The notes beneath the pieces are model-generated. The model did no database searches. It was not told the DNA's origin and saw nothing but the letters and a program-made list of their open reading frames with translations. Positions 42,269 through 50,952 of a stretch of DNA of 64,000 nt are shown piece after piece. This stretch comes from Hymenobacter mellowenesis (GTDB lineage: Bacteria > Bacteroidota > Bacteroidia > Cytophagales > Hymenobacteraceae): positions 248,001 through 312,000 of the forward strand of contig NZ_JAUQSX010000006.1 in assembly GCF_030581005.1 (NCBI RefSeq), given 5' to 3'. How positions within the stretch are numbered: the stretch's first letter is position 1; each line of letters begins with the position of its first letter. The position numbers and the translations under genes were made by a program.

Positions 42269-43912
42269 ATGAAGCTCAACTGCCTGCGCCCTCTGTGGGG
42301 GCTGCTGGTGGGCGCGTGGCTATTGCCCGCCTGCCAGCAACAATATTCGACCGAAAAGATGGAGGCGGTGGCCGTGGCCGAAACGCCGGCCGCGCCAACG
42401 GACGCAACTGAACCGGCCGACTCCAAAGCAGCCGATACCACCCAAGAAAGCCGCGAAAACTACGCCGTCATCCACGAAAACCCGTTTCTGGACGCCGCGC
42501 GCAACCCGCTCAGCACTTTCGCCATCGATGTCGACCGGGCTTCCTACGCCAATGTGCGCCGCTTCCTGGCCCAGAACCGCCAACTGCCCCCGCCCGACGC
42601 CGTGCGGCTGGAAGAACTGGTCAATTATTTCCCCTATAAATACCCCCAGCCGCGCACCGGCCCGGCCTCGCTGAACGCCGAAGTGGCGGCCTGCCCCTGG
42701 AACCCGGCCCACCAGCTGGTATTGGTGGGCGTGCAGGGCAAGCAGGTGGACACCGAAAGCCTGCCACCGGCCAACCTGGTGTTCCTGCTCGACGTGTCGG
42801 GCTCGATGAACGACCCGGACAAGCTGCCCCTGCTGAAAGAATCGTTGCAGCTGCTGGTGCGCGAGTCGCTGCGTCCCCAGGACTACGTGTCCATTGTGGT
42901 GTATGCCGGGGCGGCGGGCGTGGTGCTGCCGCCCACCTCGGGCGCCGAGCCCGAAACCATTCTGCGGGCCCTCAACGCCTTGGAAGCGGGTGGGTCCACG
43001 GCCGGCGGCGAAGGCCTGCGTCTGGCCTACCAACTAGCCCGGCAGCACCAGCGCCCCGGCGGCAACAACCACATTATTCTGGCCACCGACGGCGATTTTA
43101 ACGTGGGCGAGCAGAGCGATGCCGACATGGAGCGGCTGATTACCAAGGAGCGGGAGTCGGGCGTGTTCCTCTCGGTGCTCGGTTTCGGAGCCGGCAACCT
43201 GCAGGACAGCAAAATGGAGCTGCTGGCCGACAAAGGCAACGGTAACTACGCCTACATCGACCAGCTCGGCGAGGCCCGGCGCGTGCTGGTGCAGCAGTTC
43301 GGCGGCACGCTCTTCACGCTGGCCAAGGACGTGAAAGTGCAGGTCGAATTCAACCCCGCGCTGGTGCGCGAATACCGCCTGCTGGGCTACGAAAACCGCC
43401 TGCTGGCCGCTGAGGACTTCAACGACGACCACAAAGACGCCGGCGAGCTGGGCGCCGGCCAGCAGGTCACAGCCCTCTATGAAGTGGTGCCGGTGGGCGC
43501 GCCCGCCACCGCCAGCGCCTCCATCGATGCTCTGAAGTATCAGACAACCGCTACTACCCGCGCTGCCGCCGCCAGTCCCGAGCTGCTCACCGTGAAACTG
43601 CGCTACCAGGAGCCGCAGGGCAGCCCCAGCCAACTGCTCACGCTGCCCGTGCGCGGCGTCCGGCTGGGCGAGCCCATTGCCCAGGCGTCGGAAAACCTGC
43701 GCTGGGCTGCTGCTGTGGCCCAGTTTGGCTTGCTGCTGCGGGGCTCCCGCTATGCGGGCACGGCCACCTGGGCCAGCACCACTGAATTGGCGCGCACGAC
43801 CGACGGGCCGGATGCGGACGGCACGCGTACCGAATTCCGCGAATTGGTGCAGCAGGCCGCCGCGTTGGGCAGCAGGGAAAATGTCCTTCAGTCAGCTGCA
43901 AGGAAGGACTAG
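42269..43912 (+). CDS. VWA domain lipoprotein, YfbK family (DUF3520 C-terminus)
   Basis: A 547-residue lipoprotein. The signal MKLNCLRPLWGLLVGAWLLPAC has its lipobox Cys at 22. An N-terminal VWF_A-associated domain (ENPFLDAARNPLSTFAIDVDRASYANVRRFL, then LEELVNYFPY) precedes a von Willebrand A domain with an intact MIDAS site DVSGS (about 171) and IILATDGDFNVG. The C-terminal half is DUF3520. Such proteins bind partners through divalent metal at the cell surface. No moxR or BatA-type genes are adjacent. Confidence 0.92.
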   Translation: MKLNCLRPLWGLLVGAWLLPACQQQYSTEKMEAVAVAETPAAPTDATEPADSKAADTTQESRENYAVIHENPFLDAARNPLSTFAIDVDRASYANVRRFLAQNRQLPPPDAVRLEELVNYFPYKYPQPRTGPASLNAEVAACPWNPAHQLVLVGVQGKQVDTESLPPANLVFLLDVSGSMNDPDKLPLLKESLQLLVRESLRPQDYVSIVVYAGAAGVVLPPTSGAEPETILRALNALEAGGSTAGGEGLRLAYQLARQHQRPGGNNHIILATDGDFNVGEQSDADMERLITKERESGVFLSVLGFGAGNLQDSKMELLADKGNGNYAYIDQLGEARRVLVQQFGGTLFTLAKDVKVQVEFNPALVREYRLLGYENRLLAAEDFNDDHKDAGELGAGQQVTALYEVVPVGAPATASASIDALKYQTTATTRAAAASPELLTVKLRYQEPQGSPSQLLTLPVRGVRLGEPIAQASENLRWAAAVAQFGLLLRGSRYAGTATWASTTELARTTDGPDADGTRTEFRELVQQAAALGSRENVLQSAARKD

Positions 43913-44026
43913 GAAAAGTGGCGCTGCAGTGCCTGAGGGAGATTTTACTCAACGGTGGAATTCGAGCCACTGGCCGATGCACGTAAACCATCATGCCAAA
44001 CGCTGAAGAAAGACTCGTTGCCTACT

Positions 44027-44111
44027 ACCCTTTTTGTTTTGATAATAAAAAAGGCCATTTCCGTGGTGGAAATGGCCTTTTCTTGCAAACTGACGGTCTG
44101 GAAGAGACGTC
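44027..44111 (-). other. Left copy of the tRNA-end/terminator direct repeat (degenerate attachment-site remnant)
   Basis: This ~85-bp block is repeated in the same orientation at 54453-54542. On the minus strand it reads a decayed tRNA 3' end (TCCAGACCG preserved inside), then a spacer ending TTTGC, then the terminator. Against the right copy it is about 85% identical by eye. I read it as the oldest junction of an integrated element at a tRNA-Asp locus. Confidence 0.65.
44049..44081. terminator. Intrinsic terminator within the left direct repeat
   Basis: A 14-bp perfect stem AAAAGGCCATTTCC with loop GTGGT and its complement, T-rich on both strands. On the minus strand it would terminate transcription just downstream of the former tRNA end. 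Confidence 0.88.
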
Positions 44112-44247
44112 TATTCGCTTGTCGTGGCTTAAACTGAATTAATTAATAGGTCTTGATTGGCTGGAATCGCATTTTTCGTGGGTGACGTTGGGCATGGGTG
44201 AGCGGCAATGAGCCTGCCCGTGCCACAGGTTCTGCCACAGAACGGGC

Positions 44248-44586
44248 TTATTTAGCCTTTCGCATCAGGACGTAGTTGCGCGGAATGGTCCCCTGTCCAA
44301 TCGTGAAAACGTTGTTCTGAAATACTTCGTAGCCTTGGGCTTCGTAGGCATTGATTTTGGCAAACAGGGGTGCAAAATGGTAGTCATTCTTCTCCTTGGT
44401 CGCTTTTACTGAGACAGATTCAAACTTTCCCGATTCATTGGTAATCATCAGCTCATTATCAACCTGAACGATACTGATATACAGGTACTGCTTGCTGTCA
44501 GTCGGCGTTTTGGCCGCGATGATGCCGCCGCCAATTAGCAGGGTCAGAAGCAGTATGAGGAGTTTGGGGGAGGACTTGGTGAGCAT
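44248..44586 (-). CDS. Small membrane-anchored or secreted hypothetical protein
   Basis: A 112-residue protein with an N-terminal hydrophobic segment (LTKSSPKLLILLLTLLIGGGIIA) acting as signal or anchor, then a small domain: YLYISIVQVDNELMITNESGKFESVSVKA and INAYEAQGYEVFQNNVF. The latter resembles short DUF-type tails in which a Tyr-Glu-Val strand pair closes the fold. The start ATG at 44586 is chosen; the frame is open further upstream only because it runs on from a recombinase remnant. Confidence 0.65.
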   Translation of the reverse strand: MLTKSSPKLLILLLTLLIGGGIIAAKTPTDSKQYLYISIVQVDNELMITNESGKFESVSVKATKEKNDYHFAPLFAKINAYEAQGYEVFQNNVFTIGQGTIPRNYVLMRKAK

Positions 44587-44649
44587 AAAGGGAAATCTTC
44601 GTGGAAGCGCAATTAAGCACCGAATTGGCTGCCTTCGGGCCGCGTCCGA

Positions 44650-44970
44650 GTTGGACTTCTTGCTCACCGTACGGGCCGTTTTGCGGAAGAAAGCCAGCAG
44701 CTCTTCCTCCGTCATGCCCAGGTAGCGGTTGAAGCTGGATTCGGTCCGGTGGCCGGTGGCGAGCAGGGCGTAGCGGCGGCAGATTTCGGCGCTCACCTGG
44801 GCCTTGTTCAGCTTTTGGCGCGTTTTCTCGGCGGCGTGGTAGGCGGCCTGCGCGGCCCGGGTGTAGCGCTCCAGTACCAGGTTGGTGTCGGCGGCGAAGT
44901 TGCCGGGCGCGGGCTTGACTCCCTCGCGCTTAGGGTTCCAGTGCCTAGGGGCGCACTTCTCGCCCGAGCA
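44650..44970 (-). pseudogene. Tyrosine recombinase remnant lacking the catalytic core
   Basis: One open frame joins an N-terminal arm-binding-like stretch (HWNPKREGVKPAPGNFAAD, NLVLERYTRAAQAAYHAA) directly to a C-terminal end (LLATGHRTESSFNRYLGMTE, EELLAFFRKTARTV), which carries the GH and nucleophile Tyr motif of Bacteroidota phage-type integrases. The core-binding domain and the R-K-HxxR part of the catalytic domain, normally 200 or more residues, are missing, so it must be inactive. It has also lost its stop codon. It lies 0.5 kb from the left tRNA-end repeat. Confidence 0.7.
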
Positions 44971-44998
44971 CCAGCTGGCCGCGACCCGGGCGCGGTGG

Positions 44999-45466
44999 TT
45001 AGGGGCGAACGTTGGTGAAGACGCCGCTGGTGAGGGTGGGCGCCGTGATTCCCGGGTTTGGATGCTTGGCGCCACTGGAGAAGGTGCCGGAGAAGGTGCC
45101 GTCGCTGTTCGGGGTCAGCGTGTAGGCATCCGCAGCATACAGGATGATGATAGCGCCGCTATCGAACTGCTGCAATTGGGTAAGCTCGTAGGCCGACGCG
45201 GGGTCGGACGTGCTTTTGACGTAAAGAAGCCGGAGTGTTTCCTTGCCGGCCGTCAGCTGGGGCGCAGTCGTCAGGTCCAGGGTCAGGTAATCGGTCCCCG
45301 CATTGGTATACAGGTCCGCGGTGGCCGTGCAGCTTACCCGCCGCCCGTCGCTTACATAGCTGGCGGTGTTGGCGGTGGACTCGGGGTCGTTTTTTTTAGA
45401 GCAGCCCATGGTACTGAGCAGCAGCCCGGTGGCGAGGAGGTAGAGGGCGAGCAGGCGTGGTTTCAT
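44999..45466 (-). CDS. Small lipoprotein, unknown function
   Basis: A 155-residue lipoprotein with signal MKPRLLALYLLATGLLLSTMGC (lipobox Cys22). The mature part is beta-rich: RRVSCTATADLYTNAGTDYLTLDLTTAPQL, LRLLYVKSTSD, and a FSGTFSSGAKHP end. This matches the general build of DUF6252-like secreted proteins in this phylum, but I cannot assign it firmly. Its 3' end abuts the recombinase remnant. Confidence 0.72.
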   Translation of the reverse strand: MKPRLLALYLLATGLLLSTMGCSKKNDPESTANTASYVSDGRRVSCTATADLYTNAGTDYLTLDLTTAPQLTAGKETLRLLYVKSTSDPASAYELTQLQQFDSGAIIILYAADAYTLTPNSDGTFSGTFSSGAKHPNPGITAPTLTSGVFTNVRP

Positions 45467-45544
45467 AGCGAGTAGATAAGGGTGATGACCGCCGCCAAGT
45501 GGCAGCTGACGATTTTTTTAACGGCCGGGTACTTTTAGCCCAAG

Positions 45545-46270
45545 TTACCCCTGTTTGCCAAACAGGTAAGTGAGGGAGCCCTGGAACGCCCGGTTGTAGT
45601 AGGCCGGATTGCTCCCAGACACCCCGTTGTACAAATAGCTGTTGGCCAGGGAGCGCAGGCCCAGACTGTAATTAACCTGGAGCAGCAGGCCTTGGTAGCG
45701 GTAGCCCAGGCCCGCCTGCAGGCCAACGTCGAAGTGCTGGGCATAGTATTCAAAATCGCGGGCGGTGCTGCTGATGGGGGTGATGGCCCCCCCGAAGGTG
45801 AGCGGCGTACTGCCATCCCGGGGCGTCAAGATGGTTTCGTAGCGGCCGCCCAGCAGCACACCGAGGTAGGGGCCGGCAAAGACCTGGGCCCCTTGCCCGT
45901 CGCTTCCCTGGGTGTAAGCCAGGGAGAGGGGGATGGTCAGGTAATGGAGCCGGTTGCGGTACTCCGCGTCAGCCGTACTTGTAGGGACGTTGTTGCCCGT
46001 GCGGACATCGGCGGTGTAGCGCTGTGTGAACCCTTTTTGGGAATAAAGCACGGCCGCTTGCAGCGCAAAGTGGCCTCTCCCCAGGTTAGCAGCCAGCCCG
46101 GCCTCGAAGCCCGGGCGGTAGCCGATGGTACCGATTATTGGCTTTTCGGGGTAGTGAAAGGTTGCCACGTTCAGCCCCACGCGCGGGCCGATGCCGAATG
46201 AGGTTTGGGCCTGGGCCTGGTGGGCGAGCAGCAGGGGAAGGCCGGCCAGCAGGAGAGGAAGGATTCGCAT
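45545..46270 (-). CDS. PorT/porin-family outer-membrane beta-barrel protein
   Basis: A 241-residue outer-membrane protein. The signal peptide MRILPLLLAGLPLLLAHQAQAQ sets the start at 46270. Barrel strands alternate with turns: SFGIGPRVGLNVATF, RPGFEAGLAANLGRGHFALQAAVLYSQKGF, LHYLTIPLSLAYTQ, FAGPYLGVLLGGRYE, VGLQAGLGYRYQGLLLQVNYSLGL, and a terminal aromatic-ended strand. Matches the generic outer membrane beta-barrel (OMP_b-brl_2) class. Such proteins are abundant, and a transport role is not implied. Confidence 0.82.
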   Translation of the reverse strand: MRILPLLLAGLPLLLAHQAQAQTSFGIGPRVGLNVATFHYPEKPIIGTIGYRPGFEAGLAANLGRGHFALQAAVLYSQKGFTQRYTADVRTGNNVPTSTADAEYRNRLHYLTIPLSLAYTQGSDGQGAQVFAGPYLGVLLGGRYETILTPRDGSTPLTFGGAITPISSTARDFEYYAQHFDVGLQAGLGYRYQGLLLQVNYSLGLRSLANSYLYNGVSGSNPAYYNRAFQGSLTYLFGKQG

Positions 46271-46514
46271 CGGGTAAAAAAGGAAGGTGGAACCGTGTTC
46301 CTTCTGAACGCAAAATAGCCACAGTAATTGTAGGCGGGCAGGCCGTGCTGCGTGTCCGGCGTGCAGACCCAAAACGTGAAGCGCAGGAACTGGTAAAACA
46401 CCGAATAATAAGCGGCCTTGATGCGTAACGAATGGGCAACAACCAAGCGCAGTCGGTATCCAGGCAGATAGGCGAGCAACGCCACAACCTATACCCAGTT
46501 CATTCAAACGGTGG

Positions 46515-46997
46515 TTAGTTCCATCCAGCTACCGCCACCGCAAGCTGCTTTCGCAGGACCGCAAGGGCTGCTTGTTCATTTTTTGCTGGGCTGCTCAGAT
46601 GGTCCTCCAAGGGCATCTCCGCTGCCGTGCCCCGGCCGGTTTTGAAGTCGGATAATACCACTGCCACCCCCTTCGGGTTGGGGGTAATTGAAACGGCGTA
46701 TACCAGGTATTGCGCCGAAGGCCCGCTGCCGGTGTGGAGTACTGCCCGCTTATCCAGGTTGGCATAGGTGGTGGCAGTTCCCAAGGGCAGCGCAGCTTGG
46801 GAGGGGACGGGTGTGCTCAGGGTGGCTTCGTACCAGCGTTGCACCAGTGTCTGCCGTTGCCTTTCGGTTTTGACTGAAGCAGGCCAGGTGAGCACAGTCC
46901 GAAACTCAACCTTATCGGTCTGGGGGTTGCGGGGCCAAGGTTGGCCTGAAGCGGTTGAGGTGAGCCACAGGAGCAGGGCCGTTAGCATTGTTCTCAT
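46515..46997 (-). CDS. Secreted protein, possibly DUF4468-like
   Basis: A 160-residue exported protein: signal MRTMLTALLLWLTSTASGQ, then DKVEFRTVLTWPASVKTERQRQ and LVQRWYEATLS, then LDKRAVLHTGSGPSAQYLVYAVSITPNPKGVAVVLSDF. The order strand, helix with an invariant-looking W-Y, then a long strand pair resembles DUF4468 (TBP-like fold), though the match is by feel. It is on the same strand as the barrel gene but 244 bp away. Confidence 0.65.
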   Translation of the reverse strand: MRTMLTALLLWLTSTASGQPWPRNPQTDKVEFRTVLTWPASVKTERQRQTLVQRWYEATLSTPVPSQAALPLGTATTYANLDKRAVLHTGSGPSAQYLVYAVSITPNPKGVAVVLSDFKTGRGTAAEMPLEDHLSSPAKNEQAALAVLRKQLAVAVAGWN

Positions 46998-47132
46998 CGT
47001 TTCATAAGAAAGGTATCAAAGTAAACGCAGTAATTCAGTTGAAGGAGGGCCTAGTTAGAACCGTCTATGCAAGATTTGGCGTGCTATATTCGTTTGACTA
47101 CCAATAGTACGCGTCGCTGCTCTCCCTGTTTT

Positions 47133-48683
47133 ATGCTCGTGCACCAGCCTTTGTCTTCCCTCCTCGGCTGGGCGCTACTCAGTTGCTTACGCTACGGGAT
47201 TTCACCGGCCGGCCGGCGCTTTCACTGTGCGTTCTTTTTTTGCCTCCCCTGGATGCTGCTGGCTGGGTCGGCCGCGCATGCGCAAGCACCGGCGTGGCAA
47301 AACGTTCACCCGCTGGAAATGCCCGGCCATGTGACCGCGACCGTGGCGGCCAATGGTAGCGTCTACGCGGTAGGGGTGCTGGTCCATTACGAGCAAAGCG
47401 AAGGGGACCCCGAAAGCGGCCCGGTCAGTACCGGCAGCACTGCCTTTGTCGCGAAGTGGAATCCCACCACGCAGCGCCTACTATGGCTGGTGCAAATGGG
47501 AAGCCGGTTTCGGGACGAGGGCACGCCCGCGGCCCTCGTTGTGCAGGACAGCATCGTGTACGTACTGGGCCAATTTGACGCAGCGTCGCAGGGCTTTGGC
47601 CACCCCGTGCGCGCAACGGGTCGCGGCGATGTCTTCGTGACCCGCCTAACTGACCACGGCACCCACGCCACTGCCAACTGGACGCAACCGCTGGGCTACC
47701 CCAACCGCTACACCTGGGCCCGCCACCTGGCCTGCGACGGCGCGGCTGTTTACGTGGCCGGCACCACCGAAGAAGTGGAGAGTCGCCTGGACCCGGCGAC
47801 CAGCCAATGGCTGCCGCGCGCAAGCCGTGCCTTCGTGGCAAAGCTCACCGATGCGGGGACTCGCGCCCTTCCGGGCTGGCAGCACACCTGGGACGTGCGC
47901 CGCGGCTACCACGAGGTGGTCGCCCTGGCAACCCAACGGGGCCGGGTGTACCTGGCCACAAACACCTGGCAGCCCACCCCTTCTCCGAGCGAGCCCCAGG
48001 GCTGGCGTGGGGAAGGCATGCTGCCCGCGCACGCCAACTACCGCGTGCACCTGACGCAATTCCGCAGTCAAGGCGCCGGGTACCGCATCGGGTGGACCCA
48101 TACGGAAGCCGGCCAGGGCGCCGGCCTGGCCCTGGCCGGCAACGCCCTCTACGTTACCGGACGCGCGGATGCCGACCACGCGTTTGGCCACCCGCCGGCC
48201 GACGCGCAGGACGTCCCCGGCGACCTATTCGTGGCCAAACTGGTCGTGACCGGCACCACTGTGCAAACCGCGTGGGTGCAGCGCCTGCGTGGCACCGGCC
48301 ACGACGAATACGCCCGGATGCCCTACGTCGCCGTGCGCGGCCGGCGCGTGTACCTGGCGGGCATCTTTGCCCTGCCCCGCCTGGCACTGGACAGCGTGGT
48401 GCTGCGCAACTCCAACCGAAACAGCGGTAACCGCAACCTATTCGTAGCCCAACTGACCGACGCGGGAGCGACCAGCCGCTTTGACTGGGCCCACCGCTTG
48501 GGCAACGAGCACGCCGCGGATTTCGGGGCCTTCGCGTTAGACGGCCCCCGCCTGTACATAAGCGGCTATTTTCAGGGCTACCGCAACCTGCCTGTGCTGC
48601 TAGGCAAACAGCAGTTCCTGGTTCCCTATGAGAACGTTGGCGATGGGGTGCTGCTGCAAGGCTGGCTGCCGGTGGGCCCGTAA
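47133..48683 (+). CDS. Secreted SBBP-type beta-propeller protein
   Basis: A ~516-residue exported protein. A hydrophobic N-terminus ending LAGSAAHAQ precedes repeated blades in which DAGT-x(3)-G or TTVQTAWVQRL strands alternate with VYVAGTT or LYVTGRAD strands, the pattern of seven-bladed SBBP/beta-propeller repeat proteins. Many end with a type IX sorting domain; here the protein stops after the last blade (LLQGWLPVGP), so no CTD is seen. The start is uncertain: ATG 47133 is preferred, 47067 is possible. Confidence 0.78.
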   Translation: MLVHQPLSSLLGWALLSCLRYGISPAGRRFHCAFFFCLPWMLLAGSAAHAQAPAWQNVHPLEMPGHVTATVAANGSVYAVGVLVHYEQSEGDPESGPVSTGSTAFVAKWNPTTQRLLWLVQMGSRFRDEGTPAALVVQDSIVYVLGQFDAASQGFGHPVRATGRGDVFVTRLTDHGTHATANWTQPLGYPNRYTWARHLACDGAAVYVAGTTEEVESRLDPATSQWLPRASRAFVAKLTDAGTRALPGWQHTWDVRRGYHEVVALATQRGRVYLATNTWQPTPSPSEPQGWRGEGMLPAHANYRVHLTQFRSQGAGYRIGWTHTEAGQGAGLALAGNALYVTGRADADHAFGHPPADAQDVPGDLFVAKLVVTGTTVQTAWVQRLRGTGHDEYARMPYVAVRGRRVYLAGIFALPRLALDSVVLRNSNRNSGNRNLFVAQLTDAGATSRFDWAHRLGNEHAADFGAFALDGPRLYISGYFQGYRNLPVLLGKQQFLVPYENVGDGVLLQGWLPVGP

Positions 48684-48989
48684 ACGGGCGCGGCCTGTGT
48701 GCCAGGCATTCTGCCGATATGGCCACCGGACGAAGTGCACCTGCTTTTGCACCGCACCCTTCTTGAACCACTTGGCCGAACCCTCCGCAAGCCACAGCCC
48801 CGTGGCAAGAAGGCCGCCCGCCCGCGATTTCAACTTAAAAAAGGCAGTGCACTCGAACGGTCAAAAAGCAAACAGCTACTATTGGGTTCAACGAGCATCA
48901 TGCCGGTGTTGCTTCCAGGCGCCGAGGGCTTGCTGATAAAATTGTTGCATTTGCGCTGGGCTTCCGCCCATGTACACCCGAAATGTGGT
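48684..48989. other. Intergenic stretch without a supported gene
   Basis: A 306-bp spacer between two convergent genes. A GCCCGT/ACGGGC hairpin overlaps the preceding stop codon. Short open frames in both directions lack signal peptides or domain-like sequence and are not called. Confidence 0.5.
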
Positions 48990-49328
48990 CTAGTCCTTCT
49001 TTCGGACTTGTAAATAGGGGCTGTCAAAATCGGGGACTTTGAAGACGGGGTCCACCGCGGCGATGTCAGGATAAAAGGCGTATTCGCGCTGGTGCTGACC
49101 GGGGTCCCGCCCGTCGAGCCAGTAGTGAGCCATGCGCCGGTCTGTAAAGAAACTGCCGGCCTTCCGGAAGGTGAAATTGGAATAAAATAGGTGGACGGTT
49201 TCCCCATTGTCCAGCAACCCCGTGCCACGGAGAAAGGCCACCTCGTTGGGGGATAAGCGGGCCCCGGTTTCGATGCGGTTGCACGAGCACAAGAGCAAGG
49301 CAAAAATCGCGAAACAGAAAGCCTTCAT
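48990..49328 (-). CDS. Small lipoprotein, unknown function
   Basis: A 112-residue lipoprotein with signal MKAFCFAIFALLLCSC (Cys16 likely acylated). The mature part starts RLSPNEVAFLRGTGLLDNGET and contains FTDRRMAHYWLDGRDPGQHQ and EYAFYPDIAAVDPV, a mix of aromatic and charged residues with no recognised domain. A similar size and start context recur in small Bacteroidota lipoproteins. The ATG at 49328 is fixed by the lipobox. Confidence 0.7.
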   Translation of the reverse strand: MKAFCFAIFALLLCSCNRIETGARLSPNEVAFLRGTGLLDNGETVHLFYSNFTFRKAGSFFTDRRMAHYWLDGRDPGQHQREYAFYPDIAAVDPVFKVPDFDSPYLQVRKKD

Positions 49329-49489
49329 AGCATGTACCCCGGCACCGCGCCGAGAATTGGCAAAGATGCAGGTGCACTCCTTAATAACCGCCCGTATGTT
49401 CAGCGAAAGGGTTCGAAGCCAGCCGAGAATTCTACTCGCTGCGGGCATGGAAAATAGTTAAGTTTACGGCAGTTGCTTCAACCTGCATT

Positions 49490-50047
49490 ATGGGACTTGA
49501 CATTCTACTCGGCGCTAATAACCAGGCGGATTTGGACGCGGGCCACTATAACCCCGATGACCATCGGCTCAGCCGCAACTTTTGCCACTTTATGTGCCGG
49601 CGGAGCGCCATTGTGGGCCTTCCGGAACTGGACCAGATTGGGCAACTGACGGGCGTGGACATTGCGCCGCTCTACGAGATGGAAGAGTATGTATTGCCCG
49701 AGGACCTGGCGGCGTGGCTGGAAGACGAGGACAACGAAGCAGAGCGGAACCGGCTCGTGCAGCAGACGGCCGCCGCCGCCGCGGCCATGGCCGGCAATAT
49801 TGAGCGGGTCACCGCCACCGTGCAGGCCTTACTCGCGCACCTGGCGACCATCGAGCATTTGCCGAGTCGGTTGCTGCCGGATAAGGAAGGCACATTCGCG
49901 GATGAAGGCGCCTACTTTGCGAATTTCTTTGCCTCCAAAATGAACCGCTTTGACAATACTTTTGGGCAGGACCTGCGCAATCTGAACAGCTTTCTGCACT
50001 ATGCGAAAAGCAAAGGCAGCGAGACGGTATTTTTTGTCTACGGCTAA
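49490..50047 (+). CDS. Hypothetical cytoplasmic protein (MGLDI family-like)
   Basis: A 185-residue acidic protein. The N-terminus MGLDILLGANNQAD, then SRNFCHFMCRRSAIVGLPELDQIGQLTGVDIAPLY, resembles small proteins in accessory regions of Bacteroidota and Proteobacteria that begin MGLDI and contain a conserved EL-Q-G pattern; no function is known. A helical middle (about 85-125) is rich in Ala and Gln and likely forms a coiled coil. No signal peptide. Confidence 0.7.
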   Translation: MGLDILLGANNQADLDAGHYNPDDHRLSRNFCHFMCRRSAIVGLPELDQIGQLTGVDIAPLYEMEEYVLPEDLAAWLEDEDNEAERNRLVQQTAAAAAAMAGNIERVTATVQALLAHLATIEHLPSRLLPDKEGTFADEGAYFANFFASKMNRFDNTFGQDLRNLNSFLHYAKSKGSETVFFVYG

Positions 50048-50164
50048 GAAGGGCCAGCGAGACTTCTGTCCTTGAATTTTGCCCGTTCACTTCAACGGTC
50101 AGACCCGCAAAAGCAAAGTATATTCACCCCAGCGCGGGGCCCGTGGCCCTGGCGTGGCACCCGC

Positions 50165-50665
50165 ATGAAATTTCTATTTCGCGTCCGCTTTCTGCTCGGC
50201 ATGATTGCCTTGCTGCTGCTGGTGCTGTACCTGCAGCGGGCGGCGGGAACTCGCGTGAGCAACCGCTTGGGCGGGCCGGTGGAAATCGCCTACGCGCAGG
50301 GGTACGCGCGCCACGTTTTGTGGCTCGGGCTGCGCTTCTTCGTGGCCGGGGTCGGGGTACCGGTGGCCATTGGGCTGGCGGTGTACGGCTGCTTGCGGTG
50401 GCGCCACCGCGGCACGCCCCGCGGGCCCCTGGGCCGCCCGTTGCTGCTGGCCACGCTCGCGGCGTGGGCGTGGGGCTTGCTCGGGGTTGTGGCCTATGCC
50501 GTGGTCCCAGCTGGTTGGAAGCCATTCTATGCGCCGGGCGCGTTTCTGCTCGAAGCGGGCATGGCCATCGCCGCGGCCCGGGCGGGTTACTACGACCGGC
50601 GCCCCACCTCGCCGCCGGTGGCGGGCATCACCCTCAGTGGGGGCCACCGCCAAGCGGGCCGGTAG
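50165..50665 (+). CDS. Small polytopic membrane protein
   Basis: A 166-residue protein with about four membrane segments: LLGMIALLLLVLYL, RHVLWLGLRFFVAGVGVPVAIGLAVY, LLLATLAAWAWGLLGVVAYAVV and GAFLLEAGMAIAAARAGYY. The loops are Arg-rich on alternate sides. No family is recognised. The ATG at 50165 starts a plausible first helix. Confidence 0.62.
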   Translation: MKFLFRVRFLLGMIALLLLVLYLQRAAGTRVSNRLGGPVEIAYAQGYARHVLWLGLRFFVAGVGVPVAIGLAVYGCLRWRHRGTPRGPLGRPLLLATLAAWAWGLLGVVAYAVVPAGWKPFYAPGAFLLEAGMAIAAARAGYYDRRPTSPPVAGITLSGGHRQAGR

Positions 50666-50952
50666 GGAGCCGCACCACGGCCGGTTCGTTCACTTGAATG
50701 GTCGATTTGGAAGCAAGGGCATAACGCACGAGAGAGCATTCCCGGTTTTCTTCCGCTTTGCCCAGCCCTCTAAGTGGGGTTCCACAACGGTTGGCTGCCA
50801 GTATGCTCTGCGGCTTTGACCGCGGTGATGCGCGACACCACAAACCTGGCGGGTTTGCCCACAAAGTTTGTGGCGTTGGCCACACGGCTTTGCCGGGGCT
50901 GCGGGGCCGCGGTTGTTTTGAAGCGTCAACCACTCCTCACTCCCTATCCTGT

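Noticed and set aside
43955..44137. 60-codon open frame spanning the left terminator
   Set aside because: It is translation through a hairpin and tRNA scar; the similar peptide near 54.4-54.5 kb arises from the same duplicated DNA, not from a gene.
47067..47132. Upstream start for the SBBP protein
   Set aside because: The extra 22 residues precede a better signal-peptide start at 47133; kept as an alternative only.
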